Positions 44,173 to 52,851 of a DNA stretch of 64,000 nt are shown in pieces. Every line of letters starts with the position of its first letter. The first letter of the stretch is position 1. The notes under the pieces were generated by a model. It searched no databases, was not told the origin of the DNA, and worked only from the letters and a program-made list of their open reading frames with translations. Source of the DNA: Gemmiger formicilis. Lineage in GTDB: Bacteria; Bacillota; Clostridia; Oscillospirales; Ruminococcaceae. Location: contig NZ_WQOH01000004.1 of assembly GCF_018784445.1 (NCBI RefSeq), forward strand, positions 464,330 through 528,329, written 5' to 3'. The position numbers and the translations under genes are program-made.

Positions 44173-44829
44173 ATGAGAAAGAACTTGACGGAGATCGTAT
44201 TCATCCTTGATCGCAGCGGCTCTATGAGCGGACTGGAAACAGACACCATCGGAGGATTCAACTCCATGATTGAAAAGCAGAAAAAAGAGAATGGCGAGGC
44301 AATGATCTCTACCGTTCTCTTTGACAACGTGAGCGAGGTTATCCATGACCGTGTGCCGGTTCAGAAGGTGGATCCGATGACCGACAGAGACTATTCCGTT
44401 CGCGGCTGCACCGCGCTTCTGGATGCTATCGGCGGAGCGATTCATCACATTGGGAATGTCCATAAGTACGCAAGAAAAGAGGATGTCCCTGAACACACAC
44501 TGTTCGTCATCACAACGGATGGCATGGAGAATGCAAGCCGCCGTTATGACAGCGAGAAGGTCAAGAAGATGATTGAGCGACAGAAGGAAAAGTACGGCTG
44601 GGAGTTTCTTTTCCTCGGTGCAAACATTGATGCAGTTGAGACGGCAAAGCATTTTGGAATTGGAGCAGATCGAGCGGTCAATTACCACTCTGACCGCGAG
44701 GGAACGCAACTCAACTATGAAGTTCTGAGCGAAGCGGTTTCCGCTGTCCGATGCAGCGTACCGCTGGGTACGAATTGGAAAAAACGTATTGATGAGGACT
44801 ACAATTCCAGAAAGGACGGGAGAAAGTAA
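44173..44829 (+). CDS. von Willebrand factor A domain protein
   Basis: 218 residues from ATG at 44173 (GGAGGT). MIDAS residues DRSGSMSG at 13-20, with conserved Thr (VRGCTALLDAIG) and Asp (FVITTDGMENAS). A metal-dependent adhesion domain without signal peptide, so cytosolic. The next gene starts in its stop codon. Partner unknown. Confidence 0.88.
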   Translation: MRKNLTEIVFILDRSGSMSGLETDTIGGFNSMIEKQKKENGEAMISTVLFDNVSEVIHDRVPVQKVDPMTDRDYSVRGCTALLDAIGGAIHHIGNVHKYARKEDVPEHTLFVITTDGMENASRRYDSEKVKKMIERQKEKYGWEFLFLGANIDAVETAKHFGIGADRAVNYHSDREGTQLNYEVLSEAVSAVRCSVPLGTNWKKRIDEDYNSRKDGRK

Positions 44830-45488
44830 TGAGAATAATCACCGTAAAAGGGACAGGCAATGTCTCCGCAAGACCGGATTACATCATCCTATCCCTGAAC
44901 ATTGAAGTCTTATCTGAAACCTATGACCGCGCAATGTCGGAAGCTGCCGAGAGAATCGAAAGACTGCAAGGTGCCGCAGTCCGCGTTGGGTATCGCAAGG
45001 AAGACCTGAAAACCACGAGCTTTGATGTCCAGACAAGGTACGAGAATGTCAAGGATCGGCAAGGAAATTACAAGCGAGAGTTTGCCGGATATGCTTGCAG
45101 CTATCGCTTGAAACTTGCCTTTGACTTTGACAGCAAGCAGCTTGCAAAGGTCATTTCTGCGATTGCGGATTGTGGGGCGCAACCAGAACTCAGCATTGCG
45201 TTCACCGTGAAAAACCCGGCAAGAGTCAGCGAAGAGCTGCTGATCAATGCGACGGAGAACGCCAGGGCAAAGGCGGAGATTCTTTGCAAAGCATCAGGCA
45301 GTACGCTTGGGCAGTTGCTCAACATCGACTACAACTGGGGCGAACTCAATGTTTTTTCCAGAACAAGCTACGATGTTGAAGACTGCATTCAGCCTCTCAT
45401 GGCGATGAGCAAGTGCGCCGCACCTGAGATTGAGCCGGTTGATATTGATGTGACAGACACAGTGGCTTTCACATGGGAAATCCAATGA
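44829..45488 (+). CDS. SIMPL-domain protein (YggE/DUF541)
   Basis: 219 residues. ITVKGTGNVSARPDYIILSL, RVGYRKEDLKTTSFDVQTRY and NARAKAEILCKASGSTLGQL are the SIMPL family signature. No signal peptide, unlike many YggE homologs. Start overlaps the VWA stop by one base. Function in ICEs is not known. Confidence 0.88.
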   Translation: MRIITVKGTGNVSARPDYIILSLNIEVLSETYDRAMSEAAERIERLQGAAVRVGYRKEDLKTTSFDVQTRYENVKDRQGNYKREFAGYACSYRLKLAFDFDSKQLAKVISAIADCGAQPELSIAFTVKNPARVSEELLINATENARAKAEILCKASGSTLGQLLNIDYNWGELNVFSRTSYDVEDCIQPLMAMSKCAAPEIEPVDIDVTDTVAFTWEIQ

Positions 45489-45517
45489 TTTTTTGACTTT
45501 TTTGAAATCCGGTACTC

Positions 45518-45556
45518 AACAAACTCCCTTTTTGTGTCCGTTGTAAAGTGAAGGGA
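45518..45556 (+). repeat. dispersed repeat, copy 2
   Basis: CGGTACTCAACAAAC, a gap, then GTGTCCGTTGTAAAGTGAA, an inverted copy of 33028-33073. It precedes the mob operon. Confidence 0.75.
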
Positions 45557-45589
45557 CATTTCACGGAGGAATCTTCGGGGAATACGATT

Positions 45590-45700
45590 TTGGGAGATTA
45601 GCAAGCAAATCCGGTGAGTACCCACCGGAGAAAAATCAGTTAAGGAGACCCTGCCCTTAACATCAGATTTTTGCTTGTTGGGATAGTCCCAAACCCTTCT
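45590..45700 (+). other. candidate oriT
   Basis: Three consecutive hairpins lie between the dispersed repeat and mobC: CCGGTG/CACCGG (45611-45628), GTTAAGG/CCTTAAC (45639-45661), and TTGGGA/TCCCAA (45678-45692). A non-coding, hairpin-rich stretch immediately before mobC and the relaxase is the classic place for an origin of transfer. The nick site is not identified. Confidence 0.55.
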
Positions 45701-45724
45701 AATCTTTACGACGGAGGGCGCAGC

Positions 45725-46054
45725 ATGGTACGAAGAACACGAGACATTCAGAAGAAGATTTGGCTGACACCACAGGAAGAACGGACGATTGCAAAGAAGA
45801 TGGAGATGATCGGCACGGAGAACTTCGGTGCGTATGCAAGGAAGATGCTGATCGACGGCTACATCATCGTTGTGGACTACACAGAGCAGAAAAAGCTCGC
45901 CGCCGAAATCAACAAGATCGGCGTGAACATCAATACCGTCTGCCGCAGGATCAACTCGACGGGACGATTCTATCAGGACGATATTGACGAGCTGAAAGAA
46001 AAGATGGACGCGGTATGGCAGTTACTAAAATCAAAGCAATCCGAGGAACTTTGA
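45725..46054 (+). CDS. mobC: MobC-like relaxosome protein
   Basis: 109 residues from ATG at 45725 (CGGAGGG). RTRDIQKKIWLTPQEERTIA, NFGAYARKMLIDGYIIVVDY and INKIGVNINTVCRRINSTG match MobC. Binds oriT and helps the relaxase open the strands. Overlaps the relaxase gene by 40 bp. Confidence 0.9.
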   Translation: MVRRTRDIQKKIWLTPQEERTIAKKMEMIGTENFGAYARKMLIDGYIIVVDYTEQKKLAAEINKIGVNINTVCRRINSTGRFYQDDIDELKEKMDAVWQLLKSKQSEEL

Positions 46055-47379
46055 GCAAGGCAATCGCGTACATTCTGAATCCCGAAAAGACCGATGAGAA
46101 GCTGCTGGTCTCGTCCTACGGCTGTGCCAGCGAGACCGCAGCGCGGGAATTTGAGTGGACGCGGAAAATAGCCGAGCAAAAAGGGATGAATCCGGTCAGG
46201 ATCATAGCCCGTCATGTGATCCAGTCCTTTGAAATTGGAGAGGTCACACCGGAGCTTGCCCACGAGATCGGCAAGCAGTTTGCAGACGAAATCCTCGGAG
46301 GAAAATATGAGTATGTGCTGACCACTCACATTGACAAAGACCATGTTCATAACCATCTGATTTTCAATGCGGTTGACTTTGTGGACTACCACGCATACAA
46401 GAGCTACAAGCGGATTTACTATGATATGCGCGAGGTCAGCGACCGGCTCTGTAAGGAAAACGGTCTCTCTGTTATCCCTCCCTCTCAGAACAAAGGCATG
46501 GGCTACAAGGAGTACACCGAAGCCAAACGCGGCACGAGCTGGAAGCAGAAACTCAAGCAGACCATCGACCGGCTTGTCATTACAGCGAAGGATTACGATG
46601 ATTTTCTGCGGCTCATGCAGGAAGCTGGTTATGAAATCAAGACCGGCAAATATATCTCCTTTCGCGCTGAAGGACAGGAGCGGTTTACCCGGTCTAAAAC
46701 CATCGGAGAGAACTACACCGAGGAACGCATCAAGGAGCGGATTGCCGGACGGACGCCGCGCAGAAACCGGAGGCAGACCGTGCCGAAGGGCATCTCTCTC
46801 ATCGGAGATATTCAGGAGCGGATCAGACTTATCGACAGCAAGGGCTATGAGTATAAAGCCAAGCTCACGATCCTCAAGGAAGCGGCACGGACGCTCAACT
46901 ATCTCACGGAAAACAACTTGCTCCAATACGCCGATCTTGAGAAGAAGGTCGAGGATGTTCACAGCTCCTATGACCGCACCGGCAAGGAACTGAAAGGCGT
47001 TGAAGCACGTCTGCGGGAAGTCCAGCCGCTTATCAAAAACATCTCCAACTACCAGCGCCTCAAGCCCGTATATGACGCATTCCAGAAGGCAAAAGATAAG
47101 CCGGGTTTCAAAGCAAAGCACGCAGCCGAGCTTGTGATCTTTGAGGCAGCGAGAAGCACATTACTTGCCATGCAGGGCGATGAAAAACTGCCGAGCTTGA
47201 AGACACTGCAAGCGCAACAGCAGCGACTTCTTGATGAGCAACAGCGGCTCTATGATGAACGTGCGAAGCTCAAAAAAGAAGTAAAGCAAATAGAGACGAT
47301 CAAGTCTAATGTTGATACGTTTCTCGCTCCTTCTGCTGACCATGACCGTGATCATCTGCGCAGCACACAGCGCGAATAG
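46015..47379 (+). CDS. MobP-type relaxase (VirD2-like)
   Basis: 454 residues. TKIKAIRGTLSKAIAYILNP start with the nucleophile Tyr region; motif III HIDKDHVHNHLIFNAV with His105, His111 and His113; C-terminal coiled coils. Nicks oriT and pilots the strand in conjugation. Resembles the relaxase of Tn1549-type ICEs. Intact, so the ICE may still be transferable. Confidence 0.92.
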   Translation: MAVTKIKAIRGTLSKAIAYILNPEKTDEKLLVSSYGCASETAAREFEWTRKIAEQKGMNPVRIIARHVIQSFEIGEVTPELAHEIGKQFADEILGGKYEYVLTTHIDKDHVHNHLIFNAVDFVDYHAYKSYKRIYYDMREVSDRLCKENGLSVIPPSQNKGMGYKEYTEAKRGTSWKQKLKQTIDRLVITAKDYDDFLRLMQEAGYEIKTGKYISFRAEGQERFTRSKTIGENYTEERIKERIAGRTPRRNRRQTVPKGISLIGDIQERIRLIDSKGYEYKAKLTILKEAARTLNYLTENNLLQYADLEKKVEDVHSSYDRTGKELKGVEARLREVQPLIKNISNYQRLKPVYDAFQKAKDKPGFKAKHAAELVIFEAARSTLLAMQGDEKLPSLKTLQAQQQRLLDEQQRLYDERAKLKKEVKQIETIKSNVDTFLAPSADHDRDHLRSTQRE

Positions 47380-47390
47380 TCCTTTCAAAA

Positions 47391-47424
47391 GCAGGGCATC
47401 TCCTGTTGACCGGAGATGCCCTGC
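47391..47424 (+). terminator. hairpin after relaxase gene
   Basis: 13-bp arms GCAGGGCATCTCC and GGAGATGCCCTGC with an 8-nt loop. A strong stem but little U-run, so possibly Rho-dependent or an RNA stabiliser. Confidence 0.6.
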
Positions 47425-47482
47425 ATCCTTGAGAGAAGGTTCGAGAAATTGAAACTTTTTCTTTAATTTCTGCATCAACGGA

Positions 47483-47511
47483 TTGCTTTTGAGAATGAAA
47501 TCCAGTATAAT
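47483..47511 (+). promoter_or_regulatory. promoter of the type I R-M locus
   Basis: TTGCTT (47483-47488), 17 bp, TATAAT (47506-47511), about 45 bp before the small XRE gene. Confidence 0.7.
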
Positions 47512-47555
47512 ATTATAAGCGATGTTGAATGCAAGCAAGCGAAAGGATGGTTGCC

Positions 47556-47768
47556 GTGCGCATAAGCTATAAGAAACTATGGATGCTTCTTCTGGAACGC
47601 GACATAAAGAAGGCTTCTCTACGACATGAAGTAGGGCTGTCTGCCGGAACATGGACAAAACTGAATAAGGGGGAAGAAGTGTCCCTCTCTATTTTGCTGC
47701 GCGTTTGTGATTACTTGAACTGTGACATCGGAGATATATGTGAGGCTGTGCGAACGGACAAAAACTGA
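47556..47768 (+). CDS. small Cro/XRE-type regulator
   Basis: 70 residues from GTG at 47556 (AAAGGA upstream); ATG at 47547 is possible. YKKLWMLLLERDIKKASLRH-EVGLSAGTWTKLNKGEEVSL is a compact HTH of the DNA-binding Cro/YozG kind. Directly before hsdM, so probably a controller of the restriction operon, like C proteins. Confidence 0.78.
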   Translation: MRISYKKLWMLLLERDIKKASLRHEVGLSAGTWTKLNKGEEVSLSILLRVCDYLNCDIGDICEAVRTDKN

Positions 47769-47837
47769 GTCCGGTTTTTCGTACAGCTCTTTTTGTAGAA
47801 TAGTAAGTGTGAAACTATAACTTTGGAGGTTGCTGAA

Positions 47838-49340
47838 ATGGCTGAGAATAATACAAGCAATATCGGCTTCGAAAAACAAATCTGGGACGCGGCTTGCGTC
47901 CTGCGCGGAAACATCGACGCATCCGAATATAAGTCGGTCGTTCTCGGACTGATTTTCCTGAAATACATTTCAGATCGCTTTGAGGCAAAGTACAAGGAGC
48001 TGGTTGAAGAAGGCGATGGATTTGAAGAAGACCAGGACGAATACACTGCCGAAAACATCTTCTTTGTCCCTGAGAATGCACGATGGAGCGCGATTGCTGC
48101 TGCCGCTCACACGCCGGAAATTGGCACGGTGATTGATGATGCAATGCGCAGTATTGAGAAAGAAAACAAGCGTCTCAAAGATATTCTTCCTAAGAACTTC
48201 GCCCGTCCAGAGCTGGACAAGCGGCGTCTTGGTGAAGTGGTTGATCTCTTCACCAATATTCAGATGATCGAGCATGGAAACAGCAAGGACATTCTCGGTC
48301 GCACATACGAATATTGTCTCTCAAAGTTTGCCGAACAGGAAGGCAAACTTGCTGGTGAGTTCTATACTCCCTCTTGTGTTGTGCGTACCCTTGTTGAGGT
48401 GTTGCAGCCGTTTAATGGACGTGTTTATGACCCGTGCTGCGGCTCTGGCGGTATGTTCGTTCAGTCCGCAAAGTTCATCGAAAATCATGGCGGCAACATC
48501 AACAAGATTTCCGTCTTTGGTCAAGACTCCAACCCGACCACATGGAAGATGGCGCAGATGAATCTTGCCATTCGCGGTATTGAAGCCGACCTCGGCAAGT
48601 TTAATGCAGACACGTTCTTTAACGATTGCCACCCTCAACTCAAGGCAGACTTCATTATGGCGAATCCTCCCTTCAATCTCTCCGGCTGGGGTGCAGATAA
48701 GCTCGTTGATGATGTCCGTTGGCAGTATGGTACGCCTCCTGCTGGAAATGCAAACTTCGCGTGGTTGCAGCACATGATCTGGCATCTCGCTCCGAATGGA
48801 CGTATCGGTATGGTGCTTGCAAATGGTTCGCTTTCTTCGCAGTCCGGCGGTGAAGGTGAAATCCGCAAGAACATTATCAATGCTGACCTTGTGGACTGTA
48901 TCGTTGCAATGCCGACGCAGCTATTCTACACGACGCAGATCCCGGTATCGCTCTGGTTCCTTGCAAAGAACAAGAAGCAAAAAGGCAAAACGCTGTTCAT
49001 CGACGCACGGAAGCTCGGTACTATGGTCACACGAAAGCTGCGAGAACTGACGGATGAAGACATTAAGAAAATTGCCGACACTTACAATGCCTTCGTTGAC
49101 GGAACACTCGAAGATGAAAAGGGCTTCTGTGCTGTTGTCACTACACAGGACATTGCAAAGCAGGATTACATTCTCACTCCGGGACGCTATGTTGGTATTG
49201 AGGAACAGGAAGATGACGGTGAGCCGTTTGAAGAGAAAATGGGGCGTCTGACTTCTGAACTGTCTGAGCTTTTCACTAAGTCTCATGAGCTTGAAGCTCA
49301 GATCAAAGAACGATTGGGGGCGATTGGATATGACATCTGA
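47838..49340 (+). CDS. hsdM: type I DNA methyltransferase subunit HsdM
   Basis: 500 residues from ATG at 47838 (GGAGG). N-terminal helical domain, then SAM-binding motif DPCCGSGGMF (about 198-207) and catalytic NPPF (about 276-279). N6-adenine methylase subunit forming M2S with HsdS. Overlaps the next hsdS by 11 bp. Confidence 0.97.
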   Translation: MAENNTSNIGFEKQIWDAACVLRGNIDASEYKSVVLGLIFLKYISDRFEAKYKELVEEGDGFEEDQDEYTAENIFFVPENARWSAIAAAAHTPEIGTVIDDAMRSIEKENKRLKDILPKNFARPELDKRRLGEVVDLFTNIQMIEHGNSKDILGRTYEYCLSKFAEQEGKLAGEFYTPSCVVRTLVEVLQPFNGRVYDPCCGSGGMFVQSAKFIENHGGNINKISVFGQDSNPTTWKMAQMNLAIRGIEADLGKFNADTFFNDCHPQLKADFIMANPPFNLSGWGADKLVDDVRWQYGTPPAGNANFAWLQHMIWHLAPNGRIGMVLANGSLSSQSGGEGEIRKNIINADLVDCIVAMPTQLFYTTQIPVSLWFLAKNKKQKGKTLFIDARKLGTMVTRKLRELTDEDIKKIADTYNAFVDGTLEDEKGFCAVVTTQDIAKQDYILTPGRYVGIEEQEDDGEPFEEKMGRLTSELSELFTKSHELEAQIKERLGAIGYDI

Positions 49341-49890
49341 GTGGAACCACTTCGCGCTTGGTGAAATCACAGAGCTTGTTATTGATTATCGAGGCAAGAC
49401 GCCCAAAAAACTTGGCGGTGATTGGTGCAAACAAGGATATAGAGCTTTATCCGCGAAAAACATCAAAACCGGACGCATCGTTCAGGCTGAAACTATCAGA
49501 TATATTGACGAATCGTTGTATCGAAAGTGGATGAAGGATGAAGTTCAGCGCGGCGATATTCTCATTACATCAGAGGCTCCATTTGGACAGATTTTCTTCT
49601 GGGATAGCGACGAGAAGATTGTTCTTAGTCAACGTCTATTCTGTGTCAGAATTAAGCCTGAATACGATGCACGTTTTATCTATTACTACATGACAACCCC
49701 TGAATTTCAAAGTGAATTGGATGGACGTGCCACTGGTACGACCGTAATTGGCTTGCGCCAGCCAGAATTGATGAAATGTATTATCCGGTGTCCAGAGATT
49801 CAAGAGCAGAAAGTGATAGCTGCAATTCTTTCCTCTATTGATGCAAAGATTATTGCAAACGAAAAGGTAAACGATAATTTAGCGGCTTAG
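49330..49890 (+). CDS. hsdS: truncated HsdS (one target-recognition domain)
   Basis: 186 residues. One TRD (SEWNHFALGEITELVIDYRG, FRVKP-type strand CVRIKPEYDARFIYYYM) and the central helix (EQKVIAAILSSIDAKIIANE-KVNDNL), then two Ala and a stop within the inversion site at 49867-49890. A full HsdS is about 400 residues. Inversion of 49868-50554 would fuse it to the reversed second half and give about 406 residues. Confidence 0.88.
   Translation: MTSEWNHFALGEITELVIDYRGKTPKKLGGDWCKQGYRALSAKNIKTGRIVQAETIRYIDESLYRKWMKDEVQRGDILITSEAPFGQIFFWDSDEKIVLSQRLFCVRIKPEYDARFIYYYMTTPEFQSELDGRATGTTVIGLRQPELMKCIIRCPEIQEQKVIAAILSSIDAKIIANEKVNDNLAA
49867..49890 (+). repeat. hsdS inversion site 1
   Basis: 24-bp sequence starting GTAAACGATAATTTAG; perfect inverted copy at 52813-52836, and similarity continues about 75 bp inward. 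Contains the 14-bp core TAAACGATAATTTA shared by all four sites. Confidence 0.9.
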
Positions 49891-50555
49891 AGCTGGACGG
49901 CAGAGACATCAATCTCGCCGGACATGAGCTTGGGCAGGAGTGAATCGCGGAGTTCAGCCAATCGCGTGTTCTCTCGCTGGCGTGTTTTGATCATCTCAAA
50001 CATTGGAGCAGTCGCAGAGTGAAATGACACTAATTCTGCGTCTGTTGGAACAACAAACGGCATAGCTTTTATGATTTTTGAATTAACTGCCGTGGCAATG
50101 GATGAGGTACTACCCATCGTTTGATAGTTGAAATCCTTCAAGTAGCAGTACAGATACTCGTTGATTTCTGGCTTGTCTGTTTTGAAGTGTGCAATAGCTT
50201 CATTGGTCACCATTGCGCCATCGGTAATTGCAACACGACCCACTGTCAGCTTGAAACTGAGAAGCACAGTGTTATCAGGAACAACTTTGATATTGAATTT
50301 ATCCACGGATTCATGAGTCAAGTATTCCGAACTGTCTGCGATGTACATACCGCATCTTCCCATATCAGAAATTGACACCCAAATGCAATCAGTAGGATTC
50401 ATGGAAAACCACTGTGCTTCCTTGCGCGGTGGAGTCTTACCGATTGAAATATCAAAGCATTCATCAGCGCGGCACTCTCGGCGGGCATCATTGTTGTTTT
50501 CAACAAACATTTGTCGATATAATGCCATTGCTTGCTGCTCTAAATTATCGTTTAC
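49887..50555 (-). pseudogene. silent reversed HsdS second half
   Basis: On the minus strand the frame reads VNDNLEQQAMALYRQMFVEN, then a TRD (WVSISDMGRCGMYIADSSEY, LLSFKLTVGRVAI) and the usual HsdS C-terminus RLAELRDSLLPKLMSGEIDV. It has no start codon; upstream frame is just the complement of the recombinase gene. A stored cassette that becomes expressed after inversion. Confidence 0.88.
50541..50554 (-). repeat. hsdS inversion site 2
   Basis: Core TAAACGATAATTTA on the minus strand (16 bp match to site 1, 50540-50555). Inverted relative to sites 1 and 3. Confidence 0.88.
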
Positions 50556-50643
50556 CGTCTGAATAACTCTCACCAGTGGCGAGAGTTTTACAAAAGGGAC
50601 TGCCACTGAATGTCGTTCTCTTACCTCGAAAGGAGACACGACA

Positions 50644-51627
50644 ATGACAGAACAACTCATCACGGAGATACAGCGAAAAATGCTGCCATATCTCAATAAC
50701 GAACAGCTCATGCACCTTCGGGATGCAATGGCTGAGACATTGGAAGGGGCAACGATCACCTATGATAGTGGCTCAATTCCAGCAGAAGAAACAGATGCAG
50801 TCGAAGCATTTATCACGGCAAAACGGATCGAAGGCTGCTCAGAGAAAACCCTGAGCTACTACCGGAAGACGATTGAATCTCTGATTGCCGGAGTCGGAAA
50901 GGCTGTGCAACAGGTCACCACAGATGATTTGCGCCGCTATCTAACCAACTATCAGGTTCAGCGAAGGTCGAGTAAAGTGACCATAGACAACATCCGCCGG
51001 ATCCTGTCCAGTTTCTTCTCTTGGCTTGAGGATGAGGACTTCATCGTGAAAAGTCCGGTGCGACGGATTCATAAGGTGAAAACCGCAAAGGTTGTTAAGG
51101 ACACCTACACCGATGAAGCGTTGGAGCTGATGCGCGACAACTGTACAACGGCGCGTGATTTGGCTATGCTTGATCTTCTGGCTTCGTCCGGAATGCGTGT
51201 TGGAGAACTGGTCACGCTAAACCGCGAAGACATCAACTTCAACGAACGCGAATGCGTGGTTATCGGCAAGGGCAATAAAGAACGATTGGTCTACTTCGAT
51301 GCAAGGACGAAGATCCACCTTCAAAACTATCTTGAGGGGCGAACAGATGAAAACCCAGCTTTGTTTGTTTCCCTGAAAGCTCCCTTTGACCGATTGATGA
51401 TTGGCGGAGTGGAGACACGCCTTCGGGAGCTGGGAAAGCGTCTGAATATCCCGAAGGTTCACCCTCACAAGTTCAGGCGTACACTGGCTACAACTGCCAT
51501 AGACAAAGGAATGCCCATAGAGCAAGTCCAGCAGCTCTTAGGGCATCAGAAAATCGACACCACCATGCACTATGCAATGGTGAAACAACAGAATGTGAAG
51601 CTGGCACATAGAAAATACATCGGATAG
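50644..51627 (+). CDS. tyrosine recombinase, hsdS invertase
   Basis: 327 residues, RBS AAAGGAG. SAM-like N-terminal DNA-binding domain (FITAKRIEGCSEKTLSYYRK) and catalytic residues Arg185 (SGMRVGEL), His275-x-x-Arg278 (HKFR), His301 (LLGHQ) and Tyr310 (MHYAMV). Lies inside the hsdS cassette, as PsrA/CreX-type invertases do. Should recombine the 14-bp sites. Confidence 0.92.
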   Translation: MTEQLITEIQRKMLPYLNNEQLMHLRDAMAETLEGATITYDSGSIPAEETDAVEAFITAKRIEGCSEKTLSYYRKTIESLIAGVGKAVQQVTTDDLRRYLTNYQVQRRSSKVTIDNIRRILSSFFSWLEDEDFIVKSPVRRIHKVKTAKVVKDTYTDEALELMRDNCTTARDLAMLDLLASSGMRVGELVTLNREDINFNERECVVIGKGNKERLVYFDARTKIHLQNYLEGRTDENPALFVSLKAPFDRLMIGGVETRLRELGKRLNIPKVHPHKFRRTLATTAIDKGMPIEQVQQLLGHQKIDTTMHYAMVKQQNVKLAHRKYIG

Positions 51628-51640
51628 GATGGTGTACCGC

Positions 51641-52816
51641 ATGACAGAATGGATTGAGTGTACTCTTGATAAATTAGGAGAAATAGTTGGTGGGGCAACC
51701 CCATCTACAAAATGTGAAGACTACTACGGAGGCAGTATTCCGTGGATAACGCCCAAAGACCTATCTTCTTTCAAAGGAAGATACATAACCAGCGGGGAAA
51801 GAAATATAACCGAAAAGGGACTTGCGTCATGTTCTGCACAAATGATGCCGAAAGATGCTGTTCTCTTCACATCACGCGCTCCCATTGGTTACGTCGCAAT
51901 CGCTTCTCAAAGTGTTTGTACCAATCAGGGATTCAAGAGTATTGTCGTAAATGAAAAAGCTGATCCGCTATTTGTTTACTACCTTTTGAAGTACAACAAG
52001 GACGCTATCGAAGCGATGGGAAGCGGAACCACCTTTAAGGAAGTATCAGGAAAAACGATGAGGGCTGTTAAGGTACGCATTCCCTTAGATGTCAGCTATC
52101 AAAAACGAATTGCTGCTGTGCTGGATAGCCTTGATACCAAAATTGAAAACAACGAAAGGATAAACGATAATTTATACGCTCAAGCCAAAGCTATCTTTGA
52201 CAACCATTTTATCAATATTGATGCCATCCCTGCTGGATGGAGAAAAGGCAATCTCTTAGACATCGCCAATTACTTGAATGGACTTGCCATGCAGAAGTTC
52301 CGTCCTCAAGGGCATGAAATAGGTCTTCCAGTATTGAAGATTAAGGAACTCCGCCAAGGTTCATGTGATGATAGCAGTGAACTCTGCTCCTTGAGTATCA
52401 AGCCTGAATACATCATTCACAATGGCGATGTCATCTTCTCTTGGTCCGGAAGTCTACTTGTTGATATATGGTGCGGGGGAACTTGCGGATTGAATCAGCA
52501 CCTTTTCAAGGTTACATCAGACGTCTATGACAAGTGGTTTTACTACCTGTGGACGGCTCACCACCTTGCCCGTTTTATTGCAATCGCTGCTGATAAGGCA
52601 ACAACAATGGGGCACATCAAACGTGAGGAACTTGCCAAAGCAGAGGTCTTAATTCCTTGCGAAGAAGACTATACAAGCTTCAACTCTATCATGCAGCCTA
52701 TTTTTGAGCTGATAATCTCGAACCGGATTGAGTCTCGTAAGCTGGCTGCACTTAGGGATGAACTACTACCAAAGCTGATGACCGGCGAGATCGACGTCTC
52801 CGACGTTCAGTTCTAA
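51641..52816 (+). CDS. hsdS: full-length HsdS specificity subunit
   Basis: 391 residues from ATG at 51641 (51629 possible). TRD1 (WIECTLDKLGEIVGGATPST...DYYGGSIPWITPKDLS), central repeat with inversion site 3 (ENNERINDNLYAQAKAIFD), TRD2 (GWRKGNLLDIANYLNGLAMQ), C-terminal ALRDELLPKLMTGEIDVSDV. Two bases after the recombinase region, weak RBS, so probably co-expressed with it. Currently the only complete HsdS. Confidence 0.93.
   Translation: MTEWIECTLDKLGEIVGGATPSTKCEDYYGGSIPWITPKDLSSFKGRYITSGERNITEKGLASCSAQMMPKDAVLFTSRAPIGYVAIASQSVCTNQGFKSIVVNEKADPLFVYYLLKYNKDAIEAMGSGTTFKEVSGKTMRAVKVRIPLDVSYQKRIAAVLDSLDTKIENNERINDNLYAQAKAIFDNHFINIDAIPAGWRKGNLLDIANYLNGLAMQKFRPQGHEIGLPVLKIKELRQGSCDDSSELCSLSIKPEYIIHNGDVIFSWSGSLLVDIWCGGTCGLNQHLFKVTSDVYDKWFYYLWTAHHLARFIAIAADKATTMGHIKREELAKAEVLIPCEEDYTSFNSIMQPIFELIISNRIESRKLAALRDELLPKLMTGEIDVSDVQF
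52161..52174 (+). repeat. hsdS inversion site 3
   Basis: Core TAAACGATAATTTA inside the intact hsdS, same orientation as site 1; lies at the TRD1/TRD2 boundary. Confidence 0.88.
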
Positions 52817-52836
52817 GCCGCTAAATTATCGTTTAC
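52813..52836 (-). repeat. hsdS inversion site 4
   Basis: Perfect inverted copy of 49867-49890, right after the hsdS stop. Inversion with site 3 would give HsdS TRD1 ending NDNLAA. Confidence 0.9.
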
Positions 52837-52851
52837 GTTAGGAGGGATGAG

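Noticed and set aside
45973-47121. 382-codon open frame opposite the relaxase
   Set aside because: Complement of the MobP relaxase; composition is that of a shadow frame.
49887-50759. A 290-codon minus-strand gene with its own ATG
   Set aside because: Only 49887-50555 is HsdS-like; the first 68 codons are the complement of the recombinase and lack a RBS.
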